A stretch of 64,000 nt of DNA from Citrobacter portucalensis (lineage in GTDB: Bacteria > Pseudomonadota > Gammaproteobacteria > Enterobacterales > Enterobacteriaceae), in NCBI RefSeq assembly GCF_002042885.1, contig NZ_MVFY01000015.1:51963-115962 (forward strand). Direction: 5' to 3'. Shown in pieces: positions 33,253-46,397 of this stretch; the stretch's first letter is position 1, and each line of letters opens with the position of its first letter. A model generated the notes under the pieces. It was not told where the DNA came from. It saw only the letters and a list, made by a program, of their open reading frames with translations, and did not search any database. The position numbers and the translations under genes were made by a program.

Positions 33253-34086
33253 ATGAGCCACTCTCTTTTCTCGCAAAATCCCTGGTATAGCGCTGATATC
33301 ATTCGTGGTTACAAACTGGATTTTACGCCGCGCGTAGCCTTTATCCTCGGCTCAGGCCTGGGGGCGTTGGCGGATCAAATTGAGGATGCGGTTGCCATCT
33401 CTTACGAGAAACTACCAGGGTTCCCGGTGAGTACCGTACACGGTCATGCTGGTGAACTGGTGTTGGGAAATCTGGCGGGAATTCCGGTGGCCTGTATGAA
33501 AGGACGTGGACATTTCTATGAAGGTCGCGGTATGACGGTGATGACGGATGCCATTCGTACGCTGAAGCTGCTGGGCTGTGAGCTGCTGTTTTGCACCAAT
33601 GCTGCAGGCTCTTTGCGTCCCGAAGTCGGACCGGGTAGCCTCGTTGCGCTTAGCGATCACATCAATACGATGCCGGGTACGCCGATGGTAGGGCCAAACG
33701 ATGAGCGTTTTGGGGAGCGATTCTTTTCACTGGCGAATGCCTATGATGCTGACTACCGTGCGATCCTGCAAACTGTTGCCGCTGAGGAAGGATTCCCGCT
33801 GAGTGAAGGGGTTTTTGTCTCTTATCCGGGGCCGAACTTTGAAACCGCGGCAGAAATCCGCATGATGCAAATTATCGGTGGTGACGTGGTGGGGATGTCG
33901 GTGGTGCCTGAAGTTATCTCTGCGCGCCACTGCGGTTTGAAAGTGGTTGCGGTGGCGGCCATCACCAACCTGGCGGAAGGTCTGGGTGATGTTAAATTAT
34001 CTCACGCGCAGACGCTGGCAGCGGCGGAACTCTCCCGGCAGAATTTCATCAATTTGATCTGCGGATTCTTGCGCAAACTGGCCTGA
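33253..34086 (+). CDS. xapA: Xanthosine phosphorylase (purine nucleoside phosphorylase II) XapA
   Basis: Cleaves xanthosine, inosine and guanosine with phosphate to the base plus ribose-1-phosphate. It has 277 residues. The phosphate-binding motif GSGLG (about 33-37) and the segment VHGHAGELVLG, with its catalytic histidine, are clear; PGPNFETAAEIRMM is the family signature. It is first of xapA-xapB, with a hairpin in the 56-base gap before xapB. Confidence 0.96.
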   Translation: MSHSLFSQNPWYSADIIRGYKLDFTPRVAFILGSGLGALADQIEDAVAISYEKLPGFPVSTVHGHAGELVLGNLAGIPVACMKGRGHFYEGRGMTVMTDAIRTLKLLGCELLFCTNAAGSLRPEVGPGSLVALSDHINTMPGTPMVGPNDERFGERFFSLANAYDADYRAILQTVAAEEGFPLSEGVFVSYPGPNFETAAEIRMMQIIGGDVVGMSVVPEVISARHCGLKVVAVAAITNLAEGLGDVKLSHAQTLAAAELSRQNFINLICGFLRKLA

Positions 34087-34099
34087 ATAACTAAAAAAT

Positions 34100-34117
34100 G
34101 ACCCCGCTTGCGGGGTC
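34100..34117 (+). terminator. Attenuator-like hairpin between xapA and xapB
   Basis: A 7-bp perfect stem, GACCCCG (34100-34106) with CGGGGTC (34111-34117), loop CTTG. The sequence after it (TTACTTTAT) is a broken T-run, so partial termination is likely. Confidence 0.6.
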
Positions 34118-34142
34118 TTACTTTATGGCAAGGAACGGAAAA

Positions 34143-35399
34143 ATGGGTATCGCATCTCGCTTAAAGCTCATGTCGTTTTTGCAATATTTCATCTGGGGAA
34201 GCTGGTTGGTAACCCTGGGTTCCTATATGATTAATACCCTGGATTTTACCGGCGCGAACGTCGGTATGATTTACAGTTCGAAAGGGCTGGCGGCGATTAT
34301 CATGCCGGGCATTATGGGCATCATTGCCGATAAATGGCTACGCGCCGAGCGCGCCTATATGCTTTGTCATCTGGTGTGTGCGGGCGTGTTGCTATATGCC
34401 ACAACCGTTACCGATCCGCAGACCATGTTTTGGGTGATGCTGGTTAACGCAATGGCGTATATGCCGACGATTGCGTTATCGAATAGCGTCTCATACTCGT
34501 GCCTGGCGCAATCAGGTCAGGATCCGGTCACCGCGTTCCCGCCAATTCGTGTGTTTGGCACCATTGGGTTTATTGTGGCGATGTGGACAGTCAGCTTGAT
34601 GGGACTGGAACTGAGCAGCGCGCAGTTGTATATCGCTTCAGGCGCATCGCTGCTGCTGGCTCTGTATGCGCTTACGTTGCCGAAAATCCCGGTTGCTGAG
34701 AAGAAAGCAAACACCACGCTTGCCAGCAAGCTCGGTCTGGACGCTTTTGTCCTGTTTAAAAAACCGCAGATGGCAATCTTCTTTTTGTTTGCGATGATGC
34801 TGGGGGCGGTGTTGCAAATCACCAACGTCTTTGGCAATCCGTTCCTGCATGATTTTGCCCGTAGCCCGGAATTTGCCGACAGCTTTGTGGTGAAGTACCC
34901 CTCCATATTGCTTTCCGTTTCACAGATGGCGGAGGTGGGCTTTATTCTCACTATTCCGTACTTCCTTAAACGCTTTGGCATTAAAACGGTGATGCTGATG
35001 AGCATGCTGGCATGGACGCTGCGCTTTGGCTTCTTTGCCTTTGGCGATCCGTCGCCGTTTGGTTTTGTGCTGCTGCTGATGTCGATGATCGTCTACGGCT
35101 GTGCGTTTGATTTCTTCAATATCTCGGGATCGGTATTTGTCGAGCAGGAGGTTAGCTCTAACATTCGCGCCAGCGCGCAGGGGCTGTTTATGACGATGGT
35201 AAACGGCGTTGGCGCGTGGGTGGGATCAATTCTGAGTGGTATGGCGGTGGACTATTTTTCTGTCGATGGCGTCAAGGATTGGCAAACTATCTGGCTGGTG
35301 TTTGCCGCGTATGCGCTGGCTCTGGCGGTTATCTTTGCATTGTTCTTTAAGTACAAGCATGAGCCTGAACGACTGGCACAGAAATCACCGGCACATTAA
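34143..35399 (+). CDS. xapB: Xanthosine/nucleoside transporter XapB
   Basis: Proton-linked nucleoside permease of the NupG/XapB (nucleoside:H+ symporter) family, 418 residues with about 12 membrane segments. The N-terminal SFLQYFIWGSWLVTLGSYM is typical. The ATG at 34143 follows AAGGAACGG and gives the family length; the frame opening at 34098 begins inside the hairpin. It is co-transcribed with xapA; xapR follows. Confidence 0.96.
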   Translation: MGIASRLKLMSFLQYFIWGSWLVTLGSYMINTLDFTGANVGMIYSSKGLAAIIMPGIMGIIADKWLRAERAYMLCHLVCAGVLLYATTVTDPQTMFWVMLVNAMAYMPTIALSNSVSYSCLAQSGQDPVTAFPPIRVFGTIGFIVAMWTVSLMGLELSSAQLYIASGASLLLALYALTLPKIPVAEKKANTTLASKLGLDAFVLFKKPQMAIFFLFAMMLGAVLQITNVFGNPFLHDFARSPEFADSFVVKYPSILLSVSQMAEVGFILTIPYFLKRFGIKTVMLMSMLAWTLRFGFFAFGDPSPFGFVLLLMSMIVYGCAFDFFNISGSVFVEQEVSSNIRASAQGLFMTMVNGVGAWVGSILSGMAVDYFSVDGVKDWQTIWLVFAAYALALAVIFALFFKYKHEPERLAQKSPAH

Positions 35400-35497
35400 C
35401 ACTCCATTGGCGGCGGGTTCTGATACCCGCCGTTTCATTTTCTGCGAGGCAATGTGGTAACTTTGCGCATTATCCTTATTTCAGGAGCGCATTATCC

Positions 35498-36382
35498 ATG
35501 GAACGCACGCACCGCATCGATCTGAAGTTACTGCGTTATTTTCTTGCTGTCGCAGAAGAACTGCATTTTGGACGTGCTGCTGCTCGCCTGAATATGTCGC
35601 AACCGCCGCTCAGTACCCATATTAAAGAGCTGGAGCAACAGCTCGGCACTTTGCTATTTATCCGTCATTCCCGCAGCGTGGCGTTAACTCACGCGGGAAA
35701 GATATTGATGGAAGAGTCGCGCCGACTGTTATCCAGTGCTAATCAGGCGCTGGCGAGAGTGGAGCAAATTGGTCGTGGTGAGGCAGGGCGAATTGAGCTT
35801 GGCGTTATCGGTACAGCGATGTGGGGAAAAATGCGTCCGGTGATGCGGCGTTTTATGAAGGATAATCCCAATGTTGAGGTGCTGTTTCGCGAGAACATGC
35901 CCGCGATGCAGATGACGATGCTGGAACGGCGTGAACTGGATGCGGGAATTTGGCGGATGGCTACGGAGCTTTCTCCCGGGTTTACCAGTTTGCGTTTGCA
36001 TGAGTCCTCTTTTCTGGTTGCCATGCCGGAAGAACATCCTCTTACTGCCTGTGAGTCCATACCGCTGGAGGCGTTGAGAAATGAATATTTTGTCACAATG
36101 CCTTCCATTCATACTGACTGGGCATTTTTGCAGCGAGTTTGCCTGAGTGCTGGATTTTCCCCGATGATTATTCGTGAGGTGAGGGAGCCGCAAACGGTGC
36201 TGGCGATGATCAGCATGGGGATTGGTATTACGTTAATTGCTGACAGCTATGCGCAGATGAATTGGCCTGGCGTGGTATTTCGACCGTTAGAGGAACGTAT
36301 TCCGGCGGATTTGTATATTGTGTATGACCAACTGCAGGCGACACCCGCGCTGGAGAAACTGGTAGCGGCATTGACGATGTGA
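35498..36382 (+). CDS. xapR: LysR-family activator XapR
   Basis: Activator of xapAB that responds to xanthosine. It has 294 residues with the N-terminal LysR helix-turn-helix (FGRAAARLNMSQPPLSTHIK, about 26-45) and a C-terminal effector domain. It lies 98 bases after xapB. A candidate operator lies at 33140. A tandem REP array begins just past the stop. Confidence 0.94.
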   Translation: MERTHRIDLKLLRYFLAVAEELHFGRAAARLNMSQPPLSTHIKELEQQLGTLLFIRHSRSVALTHAGKILMEESRRLLSSANQALARVEQIGRGEAGRIELGVIGTAMWGKMRPVMRRFMKDNPNVEVLFRENMPAMQMTMLERRELDAGIWRMATELSPGFTSLRLHESSFLVAMPEEHPLTACESIPLEALRNEYFVTMPSIHTDWAFLQRVCLSAGFSPMIIREVREPQTVLAMISMGIGITLIADSYAQMNWPGVVFRPLEERIPADLYIVYDQLQATPALEKLVAALTM

Positions 36383-36389
36383 TGTCTGT

Positions 36390-36746
36390 GCCGGATGGCG
36401 ACTGACGTCTTATCCGGCCTACGCGTGTTGTGTTGTCTGTGCCGGATGGCGACTGACGTCTTATCCGGCCTACGTGTGTAGTGTTGTCTGTGCCGGATGG
36501 CGACTGACGTCTTATCCGGCCTACGCGTGCGGTATTGTCTGCGTCGGATGGCGACTGACGTCTTATCCGGCCTGCGCGTGTAGTGTTGTCTGTGCCGGAT
36601 GGCGACTGACGTCTTATCCGGCCTACGCGTGTTGTGTTGTCTGCGCCGGATGGCGACTGACGTCTTATCCGGCCTACGTGTGTAGTGTTGTCTGTGCCGG
36701 ATGGTGGCTGACGTCTTATCCGGCCTACGTGTGCGGTATTGTCTGT
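36390..36746. repeat. Seven 51-bp tandem repeats, each containing a REP unit
   Basis: Unit starts lie at 36390, 36441, 36492, 36543, 36594, 36645 and 36696, exactly 51 bases apart. Each unit has the REP core GCCGGATGGCGACTGACGTC then TTATCCGGCCTACG, then a variable tail of GTG/TGT-rich bases. Differences between units are few (for example GTCGG in the fourth and GGTGG in the seventh). An inverted REP follows. Amplification of one unit in a single orientation is unusual. Confidence 0.95.
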
Positions 36747-36774
36747 AGGCCTGATAAGCGTAGCGCATCAGGCG
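36747..36774. repeat. Inverted REP unit closing the tandem array
   Basis: TAGGCCTGATAAGCGTAGCG then CATCAGGC, opposite in orientation to the seven preceding units, so the array ends in a BIME-like inverted pair. Confidence 0.9.
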
Positions 36775-36807
36775 ATGCAGGTTCGAATCTTATAAATCGC
36801 AGATAGC

Positions 36808-36834
36808 AAAAAGGCGCCTTTAGGGCGCCTTTTT
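36808..36834 (-). terminator. Terminator of the tRNA-Val/Lys operon
   Basis: An 11-bp stem, AAAAAGGCGCC (36808-36818) with GGCGCCTTTTT (36824-36834), loop TTTAG. Read on the minus strand it ends in a T-run just past tRNA-Lys. Confidence 0.9.
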
Positions 36835-36838
36835 ACAT

Positions 36839-36914
36839 TGGTGGGTCGTGCAGGATTCGAACCTGCGACCAATTGATTAAAAGTCAACTGCTCTACCAAC
36901 TGAGCTAACGACCC
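36839..36914 (-). tRNA. lysV: tRNA-Lys (anticodon TTT)
   Basis: 76 bases including encoded CCA. Acceptor GGGTCGT pairs with ACGACCC; the anticodon loop reads CTTTTAA; the T-arm is GCAGGTTCGAATCCTGC. It is the last gene of the valU-valX-valY-lysV operon, as in E. coli. Confidence 0.97.
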
Positions 36915-36918
36915 GAAG

Positions 36919-36994
36919 TGGTGGGTGATGACGGGATCGAACCGCCGACCCCCTCCTTGTAAGGGAGGTGCTCTCCCAGCTGAGCTAATCACCC
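36919..36994 (-). tRNA. valY: tRNA-Val (anticodon TAC)
   Basis: 76 bases with encoded CCA. The acceptor is GGGTGAT, the anticodon loop CTTACAA and the T-arm GGCGGTTCGATCCCGTC. It is identical to the copy at 37042 and four bases from tRNA-Lys. Confidence 0.97.
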
Positions 36995-37041
36995 ACTTCG
37001 GTACTTCAATTTTATTGTAAGAAATCCAGCTGGCGAGAAAG

Positions 37042-37117
37042 TGGTGGGTGATGACGGGATCGAACCGCCGACCCCCTCCTTGTAAGGGAGGTGCTCTCCC
37101 AGCTGAGCTAATCACCC
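37042..37117 (-). tRNA. valX: tRNA-Val (anticodon TAC)
   Basis: 76 bases with encoded CCA, same sequence as the copy at 36919. It is the middle Val gene of the operon, separated from both neighbours by 46-47 bases. Confidence 0.97.
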
Positions 37118-37163
37118 ACTTCTCAATTTCTTACTCTACACGGCGGAGACTACATAAAGTAGT

Positions 37164-37239
37164 TGGTGGGTGATGACGGGTTCGAACCGCCGACCCCCTC
37201 CTTGTAAGGGAGGTGCTCTCCCAGCTGAGCTAATCACCC
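37164..37239 (-). tRNA. valU: tRNA-Val (anticodon TAC)
   Basis: 76 bases with encoded CCA; first gene from the promoter. It differs from the other two copies by one T-loop base (TTCGAAC instead of TTCGATC). Confidence 0.97.
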
Positions 37240-37256
37240 CCGCTGTGTGGAGTCGC

Positions 37257-37284
37257 ATTATAGGGAGAGTTGAAAATGAGTCAA
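37257..37284 (-). promoter_or_regulatory. Promoter of the tRNA-Val/Lys operon
   Basis: On the minus strand: -35 TTGACT (37279-37284), a 16-base spacer and a perfect -10 TATAAT (37257-37262). GCGAC follows, a GC-rich discriminator typical of stringently controlled stable-RNA promoters. Confidence 0.85.
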
Positions 37285-37497
37285 CGCATTTTCTAAAGAA
37301 TTTGTTCGTTCGTCGTAAATTTAAACAAAACGATCGCAAATCAATCCATGCAGCATGATTTGTATACGAAAATGGCAAAGCGTGATGTTCCAACCTGAAC
37401 AACATTGAGGAATCAGACCACAGTGATAGAATACGAGCCTGATAATCTTTCCAGGATTTGCCGGTTGTCGGCATCTTTATAAACGTAAGGCCATTTC

Positions 37498-38913
37498 ATG
37501 AAAATCAAAACTCGCTTCGCGCCAAGCCCGACAGGTTACCTGCATGTCGGTGGTGCGCGTACTGCTCTATATTCCTGGCTTTTTGCACGTAACCATGACG
37601 GTGAGTTTGTGCTGCGTATTGAAGACACCGATCTTGAACGCTCCACTCCGGAAGCTATTGAAGCCATTATGGATGGCATGAACTGGCTGAATCTGGAATG
37701 GGATGAAGGCCCGTATTTCCAGACCAAACGTTTTGATCGCTACAACGCCGTGATTGATGAGATGCTGGAAGCCGGTACCGCGTATAAATGCTACTGCTCC
37801 AAAGAGCGTCTGGACGCACTGCGCGAAGAGCAGATGGCAAACGGTGAGAAGCCACGTTACGACGGTCGCTGCCGCCACGGCCATGAACATCATGCTGCTG
37901 ATGAACCATGCGTGGTGCGTTTTGCCAACCCGCAGGATGGATCCGTTATTTTTGACGACCAGATCCGTGGGCCGATCGAATTCAGCAACCAGGAGCTGGA
38001 CGATCTGATCATCCGCCGTACTGACGGTTCTCCGACCTACAACTTCTGTGTTGTGGTCGACGACTGGGATATGGAAATCACTCACGTTATTCGTGGTGAA
38101 GACCATATCAACAACACTCCGCGTCAGATTAACATCCTGAAAGCGCTGAATGCGCCGGTGCCGGTTTATGCACACGTGTCGATGATCAACGGCGACGACG
38201 GTAAAAAACTCTCTAAACGTCACGGTGCGGTCAGCGTTATGCAGTATCGCGACGACGGTTACCTGCCGGAAGCGCTGCTGAACTATCTGGTGCGTCTGGG
38301 CTGGTCCAGCGGCGATCAGGAAATCTTCACCCGTGAAGAGATGATCAAACTGTTCTCCCTTGGTGCGGTGAGCAAGTCTGCCAGTGCGTTCAACACCGAA
38401 AAACTGCAGTGGCTGAACCATCACTACATTAATTCGCTGGCACCTGAATATGTGGCAACGCATCTGCAATGGCACATTGAGCAGGAAAATATCGATACTC
38501 GCGTCGGCCCGCAGCTGTCTGAGCTGGTTAAACTGCTGGGTGAGCGCTGCAAAACGCTGAAAGAGATGGCGCAGAGCTGCCGCTACTTCTACGAAGACTT
38601 TGCTGAGTTCGACGCGGATGCAGCTAAGAAACACCTGCGTCCGGTAGCGCGTCAGCCGCTGGAAGTGGTTCGCGATAAGCTGGCTGCTATCAGCGAGTGG
38701 ACGGCAGAAAACGTGCACCACGCGATTCAGGCAACCGCTGATGAGCTGGAAGTGGGTATGGGTAAAGTTGGGATGCCGCTGCGCGTAGCCGTAACCGGCG
38801 CGGGTCAGTCTCCGGCGTTAGACGTAACGGTGCATGCGATTGGTAAATCACGCAGCATTGAGCGTATTAATAAAGCGCTGGCGTTTATTGCTGAGCGTGA
38901 AAGCCAGCAGTAA
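37498..38913 (+). CDS. gltX: Glutamyl-tRNA synthetase GltX
   Basis: Charges tRNA-Glu with glutamate. It has 471 residues. The class I HIGH-like motif lies in [17 protein letters not shown] (about 9-25) and the KMSKS-like loop is KKLSKRHGA (about 236-244). A zinc site of the E. coli type is seen in CYCSKERLD...CRHGH (about 98-127). It is divergent from the tRNA-Val/Lys operon, and its own terminator lies at 38935. Confidence 0.98.
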   Translation: MKIKTRFAPSPTGYLHVGGARTALYSWLFARNHDGEFVLRIEDTDLERSTPEAIEAIMDGMNWLNLEWDEGPYFQTKRFDRYNAVIDEMLEAGTAYKCYCSKERLDALREEQMANGEKPRYDGRCRHGHEHHAADEPCVVRFANPQDGSVIFDDQIRGPIEFSNQELDDLIIRRTDGSPTYNFCVVVDDWDMEITHVIRGEDHINNTPRQINILKALNAPVPVYAHVSMINGDDGKKLSKRHGAVSVMQYRDDGYLPEALLNYLVRLGWSSGDQEIFTREEMIKLFSLGAVSKSASAFNTEKLQWLNHHYINSLAPEYVATHLQWHIEQENIDTRVGPQLSELVKLLGERCKTLKEMAQSCRYFYEDFAEFDADAAKKHLRPVARQPLEVVRDKLAAISEWTAENVHHAIQATADELEVGMGKVGMPLRVAVTGAGQSPALDVTVHAIGKSRSIERINKALAFIAERESQQ

Positions 38914-38934
38914 GACCGGTTGAGCGATGAAACA

Positions 38935-38964
38935 ACGGCAGGAGCGCATCCTGCCGTTTTTTTT
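38935..38964 (+). terminator. Terminator of gltX
   Basis: A 9-bp stem, ACGGCAGGA (38935-38943) with TCCTGCCGT (38949-38957), followed by eight T residues. It lies between convergent gltX and yfeD. Confidence 0.92.
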
Positions 38965-38969
38965 GCCTG

Positions 38970-39362
38970 TTATTCAGACTCATCAATACCCAGACGGGTA
39001 AGGAAAGTGCGAATACCTTCGCGCGAAATATACATTGCCAGCTTTTCTTGTTCCGTTGGGGACATGTTGTCCAGTGCGCTAATTATCTGGCGACAGGCGT
39101 GGCTACGCACCACGTGGGTGTATTCTGCCAGCGGTTCCTCAGCCTGATAAATTTCAGGGACTTTGCGAAAAGCCGGAATATTGAGCAGAAACGTACGGAC
39201 GCTGGAGTCGATATGGATCAGTCTTGCACGACCCCCTTTAACGCCGGGAAACTTTTCGGTGGTCCAGTTTTGTTCTCTGATCCAACGATTGACGGTTTGT
39301 TTGGCAACCCCGAGACATTCCGCCAGTTCTTCGGTCGTCATTTTGCTGCGTAATTTTTTCAT
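38970..39362 (-). CDS. yfeD: YfeD, putative DNA-binding protein (DUF1323)
   Basis: A 130-residue predicted transcription factor. The N-terminal helix-turn-helix is MTTEELAECLGVAKQTVNRW (about 8-27), followed by a wing with GVKGGRARL and a helical C-terminal half. Its targets are unknown. It begins one base after the yfeC stop, and the two are paralogues with the same layout, so they arose by tandem duplication. Confidence 0.92.
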   Translation of the reverse strand: MKKLRSKMTTEELAECLGVAKQTVNRWIREQNWTTEKFPGVKGGRARLIHIDSSVRTFLLNIPAFRKVPEIYQAEEPLAEYTHVVRSHACRQIISALDNMSPTEQEKLAMYISREGIRTFLTRLGIDESE

Positions 39363-39363
39363 A

Positions 39364-39726
39364 TTATTTGTTGTCGCGGATCCCTAAGCGTTGTAACAAA
39401 CCCGTAATGCCTTCACGCAGGATCAGTGACGTAAACATTTTTTGTTCTGACGGAGTCATCTCTTTGGCGAGCCTAATCAGTAGAGCTTCGATAGAGGTAT
39501 CGCCGGATAACGATAAATTATCTGATAAACCTTCGGCTGAACGCTCAGCACTGCGAATGTATTCACGAACTTGTTCGGTGACGTGAACCAGACGCGCTTT
39601 ACCGCCCTGTACGCCTGGTTTTGGTGATGTAGCCCAACCCTCCTTGCGCACCCATTTATTGATGGTCTGTCGGCTGTATCCGGTCAGATTAGCAAGTTCT
39701 TCTGGCGTCATCCGTTCCTTGAACAT
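39364..39726 (-). CDS. yfeC: YfeC, putative DNA-binding protein (DUF1323)
   Basis: A 120-residue paralogue of YfeD. The helix-turn-helix is MTPEELANLTGYSRQTINKW (about 6-25), with GVQGGKARLVHV after it and the C-terminal REGITGLLQRLGI shared with YfeD. E. coli YfeC is known as a DNA-binding protein that affects extracellular DNA release. It is first of the yfeC-yfeD pair. Confidence 0.92.
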   Translation of the reverse strand: MFKERMTPEELANLTGYSRQTINKWVRKEGWATSPKPGVQGGKARLVHVTEQVREYIRSAERSAEGLSDNLSLSGDTSIEALLIRLAKEMTPSEQKMFTSLILREGITGLLQRLGIRDNK

Positions 39727-39886
39727 AACGATTCCCTGAATAGTCGTGGGGTTAATTAGTGGCTCATTTTATAGCACCATTTTAGTAGAAACCGTGACGC
39801 GTTTAACTACTGAATGCGAGTTGTTACGCAATGTTCTTCATTTGACTGCTTTTTCAGCGATTGAATTCTATGAGTTAATTTTGCCG

Positions 39887-39915
39887 TTGACACACGCGAA
39901 GGGAATTCATATGAT
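39887..39915 (+). promoter_or_regulatory. Promoter of the tRNA-Ala pair
   Basis: A perfect -35 TTGACA (39887-39892), a 17-base spacer and -10 TATGAT (39910-39915), followed by GCCGCCCG, a GC-rich discriminator typical of stringent control. Confidence 0.88.
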
Positions 39916-39947
39916 GCCGCCCGTCAACTCGACAAGCTTTACGTAAT

Positions 39948-40023
<76 letters not shown>

Positions 40024-40065
40024 AATTTAATCCCAATAAATTTGGTACGTATGTAATAGCATCGT

Positions 40066-40141
<76 letters not shown>

Positions 40142-40148
40142 AAATTTA

Positions 40149-40176
40149 AACCCTCGCTGAAAAGCGGGGGTTTTTT
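40149..40176 (+). terminator. Terminator of the tRNA-Ala pair
   Basis: A 10-bp stem with one G-T wobble, AACCCTCGCT (40149-40158) with AGCGGGGGTT (40163-40172), then a T-run. Confidence 0.88.
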
Positions 40177-40234
40177 GTTTCTGTATCCTACCTGTTCTTA
40201 CCCTGTATCTCTTCGGTTTGCTGAATAGCAGGCA

Positions 40235-40265
40235 TAAAAAAACCGGGGAGAAGAATTTCCCCGGT
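40235..40265 (-). terminator. Terminator of nupC
   Basis: Stem ACCGGGGA (40242-40249) with TCCCCGGT (40258-40265). On the minus strand it is followed by seven T residues. Confidence 0.9.
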
Positions 40266-40291
40266 CTTATCAATACGACGTTGTCTTACGC

Positions 40292-41494
40292 TTACAGCAC
40301 CAGTGCGGCGATAGATGCAGACAGTACGCTCACCAGCGTAGAGCCGTACACCAGCTTCAGACCAAAGCGGGAAACCACGTTACCTTGCTCTTCGTTCAGA
40401 CCTTTAATCGCACCGGCGATAATACCGATGGAAGAGAAGTTAGCGAAGGAGACCAGGAACACGGACAGGATACCTTCTGCACGCGGAGAGAGCGTGGCGG
40501 CAATTTTCTGCAGATCCATCATCGCAACGAATTCGTTGGAAACCAGTTTGGTTGCCATGATACTGCCCACCTGCAGCGCTTCGCTGGACGGCACACCCAT
40601 TACCCATGCAACCGGGTAGAAGATGTAGCCCAGGATGCCCTGGAAGGAGATGCTGTAGCCAAACCAGCCGGTCACGGTGGCGAACAGGGCGTTCAGGGCT
40701 GCGATCAGCGCGATGAAACCAATCAGCATCGCCGCAACGATAATTGCCACTTTGAAACCTGCCAGGATGTATTCACCCAGCATTTCGAAGAAGCTCTGGC
40801 CTTCGTGCAGGTTAGACATCTGGATGTTTTCTTCGCTGGCATCAACGGTGTACGGGTTGATCAGCGACAGCACGATAAAGGTGCTGAACATGTTCAGAAC
40901 CAGCGCTGCAACCACGTACTTCGGCTCCAGCATGGTCATGTACGCGCCGACGATAGACATGGAAACGGTCGACATCGCCGTTGCAGCCATGGTGTACATA
41001 CGGTTGCGAGACATTTTGCCGAGAATATCTTTATAGGCGATAAAGTTCTCGGACTGACCCAGGATCAGGGAGCTGACGGCGTTGAAGGATTCCAGCTTGC
41101 CCATACCGTTCACTTTGGATAACAGGAAACCAATAGCGCGGATGATAACCGGCAGAACGCGGATATGCTGCAAAATACCGATCAGGGCGGAAATGAAGAC
41201 GATTGGGCACAGCACTTTCAGGAAGAAGAATGCCAGGCCTTTGTCGTTCATGCTGCCGAAGACAAAGTTTGTCCCTTCATTAGCGAATCCGAGGAGTTTT
41301 TCAAACATCTCGGAGAAGCCTCTCACGAAGCCCAGACCGACATCAGAGTTCAGGAAGAACCATGCCAGTAACACTTCAATAACAAGCAATTGAATAACAT
41401 AACGAATGCGGATTTTTTTACGGTCACTGCTTACCAGCAGTGCGAGTACCGCAACCACGGCAAGGGCCAGGACGAAATGAAGAACGCGGTCCAT
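40292..41494 (-). CDS. nupC: Nucleoside:proton symporter NupC
   Basis: Concentrative nucleoside transporter (CNT family) for most nucleosides except guanosine types. It has 400 residues with about nine to ten membrane segments, and the CNT signature [15 protein letters not shown] lies near residues 141-155. In E. coli it is controlled by CRP and CytR; partial CRP-like sites are visible upstream. Confidence 0.97.
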   Translation of the reverse strand: MDRVLHFVLALAVVAVLALLVSSDRKKIRIRYVIQLLVIEVLLAWFFLNSDVGLGFVRGFSEMFEKLLGFANEGTNFVFGSMNDKGLAFFFLKVLCPIVFISALIGILQHIRVLPVIIRAIGFLLSKVNGMGKLESFNAVSSLILGQSENFIAYKDILGKMSRNRMYTMAATAMSTVSMSIVGAYMTMLEPKYVVAALVLNMFSTFIVLSLINPYTVDASEENIQMSNLHEGQSFFEMLGEYILAGFKVAIIVAAMLIGFIALIAALNALFATVTGWFGYSISFQGILGYIFYPVAWVMGVPSSEALQVGSIMATKLVSNEFVAMMDLQKIAATLSPRAEGILSVFLVSFANFSSIGIIAGAIKGLNEEQGNVVSRFGLKLVYGSTLVSVLSASIAALVL

Positions 41495-41769
41495 ATTTGC
41501 TCCAAATATGAGGCAGGTTTAGTTTTCGTGCACATTCTATGTAACAACCATAAAGAAAACGAGATCAAACACACACTATAATAAGGACCTGTGACGAGAT
41601 TCAAAATTAGTGATCGGTGATACACTTCTGTTATGTTTAGTATGGAAGTGAAAAGTTATGTCATTGTGCTAATCTCATAACAATAATTAAACATCTCACC
41701 GGTATTTCCAGAATCCTTATCGATCCATAGACAAACGCTATCAGAGAAATCAACTTCACCCATTAAAAT

Positions 41770-41788
41770 GAATTTGATAATCATTCTC
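41770..41788. promoter_or_regulatory. Candidate Fur box upstream of mntH
   Basis: About 15 of 19 bases match the Fur consensus, including the run GATAATCATT. Fur repression of mntH is known in E. coli and Salmonella. Confidence 0.65.
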
Positions 41789-41802
41789 AATAGGCGTAGC
41801 TT

Positions 41803-41826
41803 GAAACATAGCAAAGGCTATGTTTC
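41803..41826. promoter_or_regulatory. MntR operator of mntH
   Basis: A perfect palindrome with 9-bp arms, GAAACATAG and CTATGTTTC, around CAAAGG, 12 bases before the mntH ATG. It matches the known enterobacterial MntR site AACATAGCAAAGGCTATGTT. Confidence 0.88.
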
Positions 41827-41829
41827 TGA

Positions 41830-43077
<1,248 letters not shown>

Positions 43078-43079
43078 AA

Positions 43080-43105
43080 ACAAAAGGGCCCGTTGGCCCT
43101 TTTGT
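43080..43105. terminator. Bidirectional terminator between mntH and ypeC
   Basis: An 11-bp stem, ACAAAAGGGCC (43080-43090) with GGCCCTTTTGT (43095-43105), flanked by A- and T-runs. It serves both convergent genes. Confidence 0.88.
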
Positions 43106-43109
43106 TACA

Positions 43110-43436
43110 TTAATGATGATGTTTGTGGCCGCGCCCGCGACCGCGGTGGTCGTCACGATCGTTCCAGCCTTCACGATAACCACGCTCATAAGCTTTGCGT
43201 TTGTCCCAGCCACGATGGTAGCCATTGTCATGACGCCACCAGCGATTTTTGCGCCACTCATAGTTATGGTGCCAGTAATCCCGGTCGCGCCAGCGGCCGC
43301 CATCCCAGTAGTTACCGTAGTTATCGCGATCGCCAATTTGTAATTTTATTGATGGCAGCAGGGTGATTTCGCCAGCGTTTGCGGCCAGCGGTGTAAAAGC
43401 CAATAAGACTGCCGCCAGAATCAGTGACCTGAACAT
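43110..43436 (-). CDS. ypeC: YpeC, secreted Trp/Arg/His-rich protein (DUF2502)
   Basis: A 108-residue exported protein. The signal peptide ends ANA (about residue 21). The mature part is extremely rich in Arg, Asp, Trp, Tyr and His, with repeated RDxxW/RWW motifs and a C-terminal HKHHH. The function is unknown. The His-rich tail may bind metal; its place next to the MntH manganese importer is suggestive but is also seen in E. coli, where no link is established. Confidence 0.9.
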   Translation of the reverse strand: MFRSLILAAVLLAFTPLAANAGEITLLPSIKLQIGDRDNYGNYWDGGRWRDRDYWHHNYEWRKNRWWRHDNGYHRGWDKRKAYERGYREGWNDRDDHRGRGRGHKHHH

Positions 43437-43573
43437 GTTTTCTCTCCTTCACGATCGAGCCGTAGCCGGCCTGTTAACGTAATATTACGGGGCAGTAAAG
43501 CCCCGTTTCATCGCCTTAACTCTTAAATCGCAAGTGAGAGCACTTTTTGTTAATAAATGTGTCTTTATTTCAA

Positions 43574-46397
<2,824 letters not shown>

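Noticed and set aside
36247..36768. Open frame of 173 codons on the minus strand across the REP array
   Set aside because: It is made of repeated REP translations because the 51-base unit is divisible by three; no ribosome binding site or homology, and half lies antisense to xapR.
36383..36780. Tandem array as a CRISPR
   Set aside because: The unit is a contiguous near-identical 51-bp repeat with a REP core; there are no unique spacers and no cas genes.
36474..36806. Open frame of 110 codons on the plus strand across the REP array
   Set aside because: Same reason: periodic translation of the repeat, with no real protein features.
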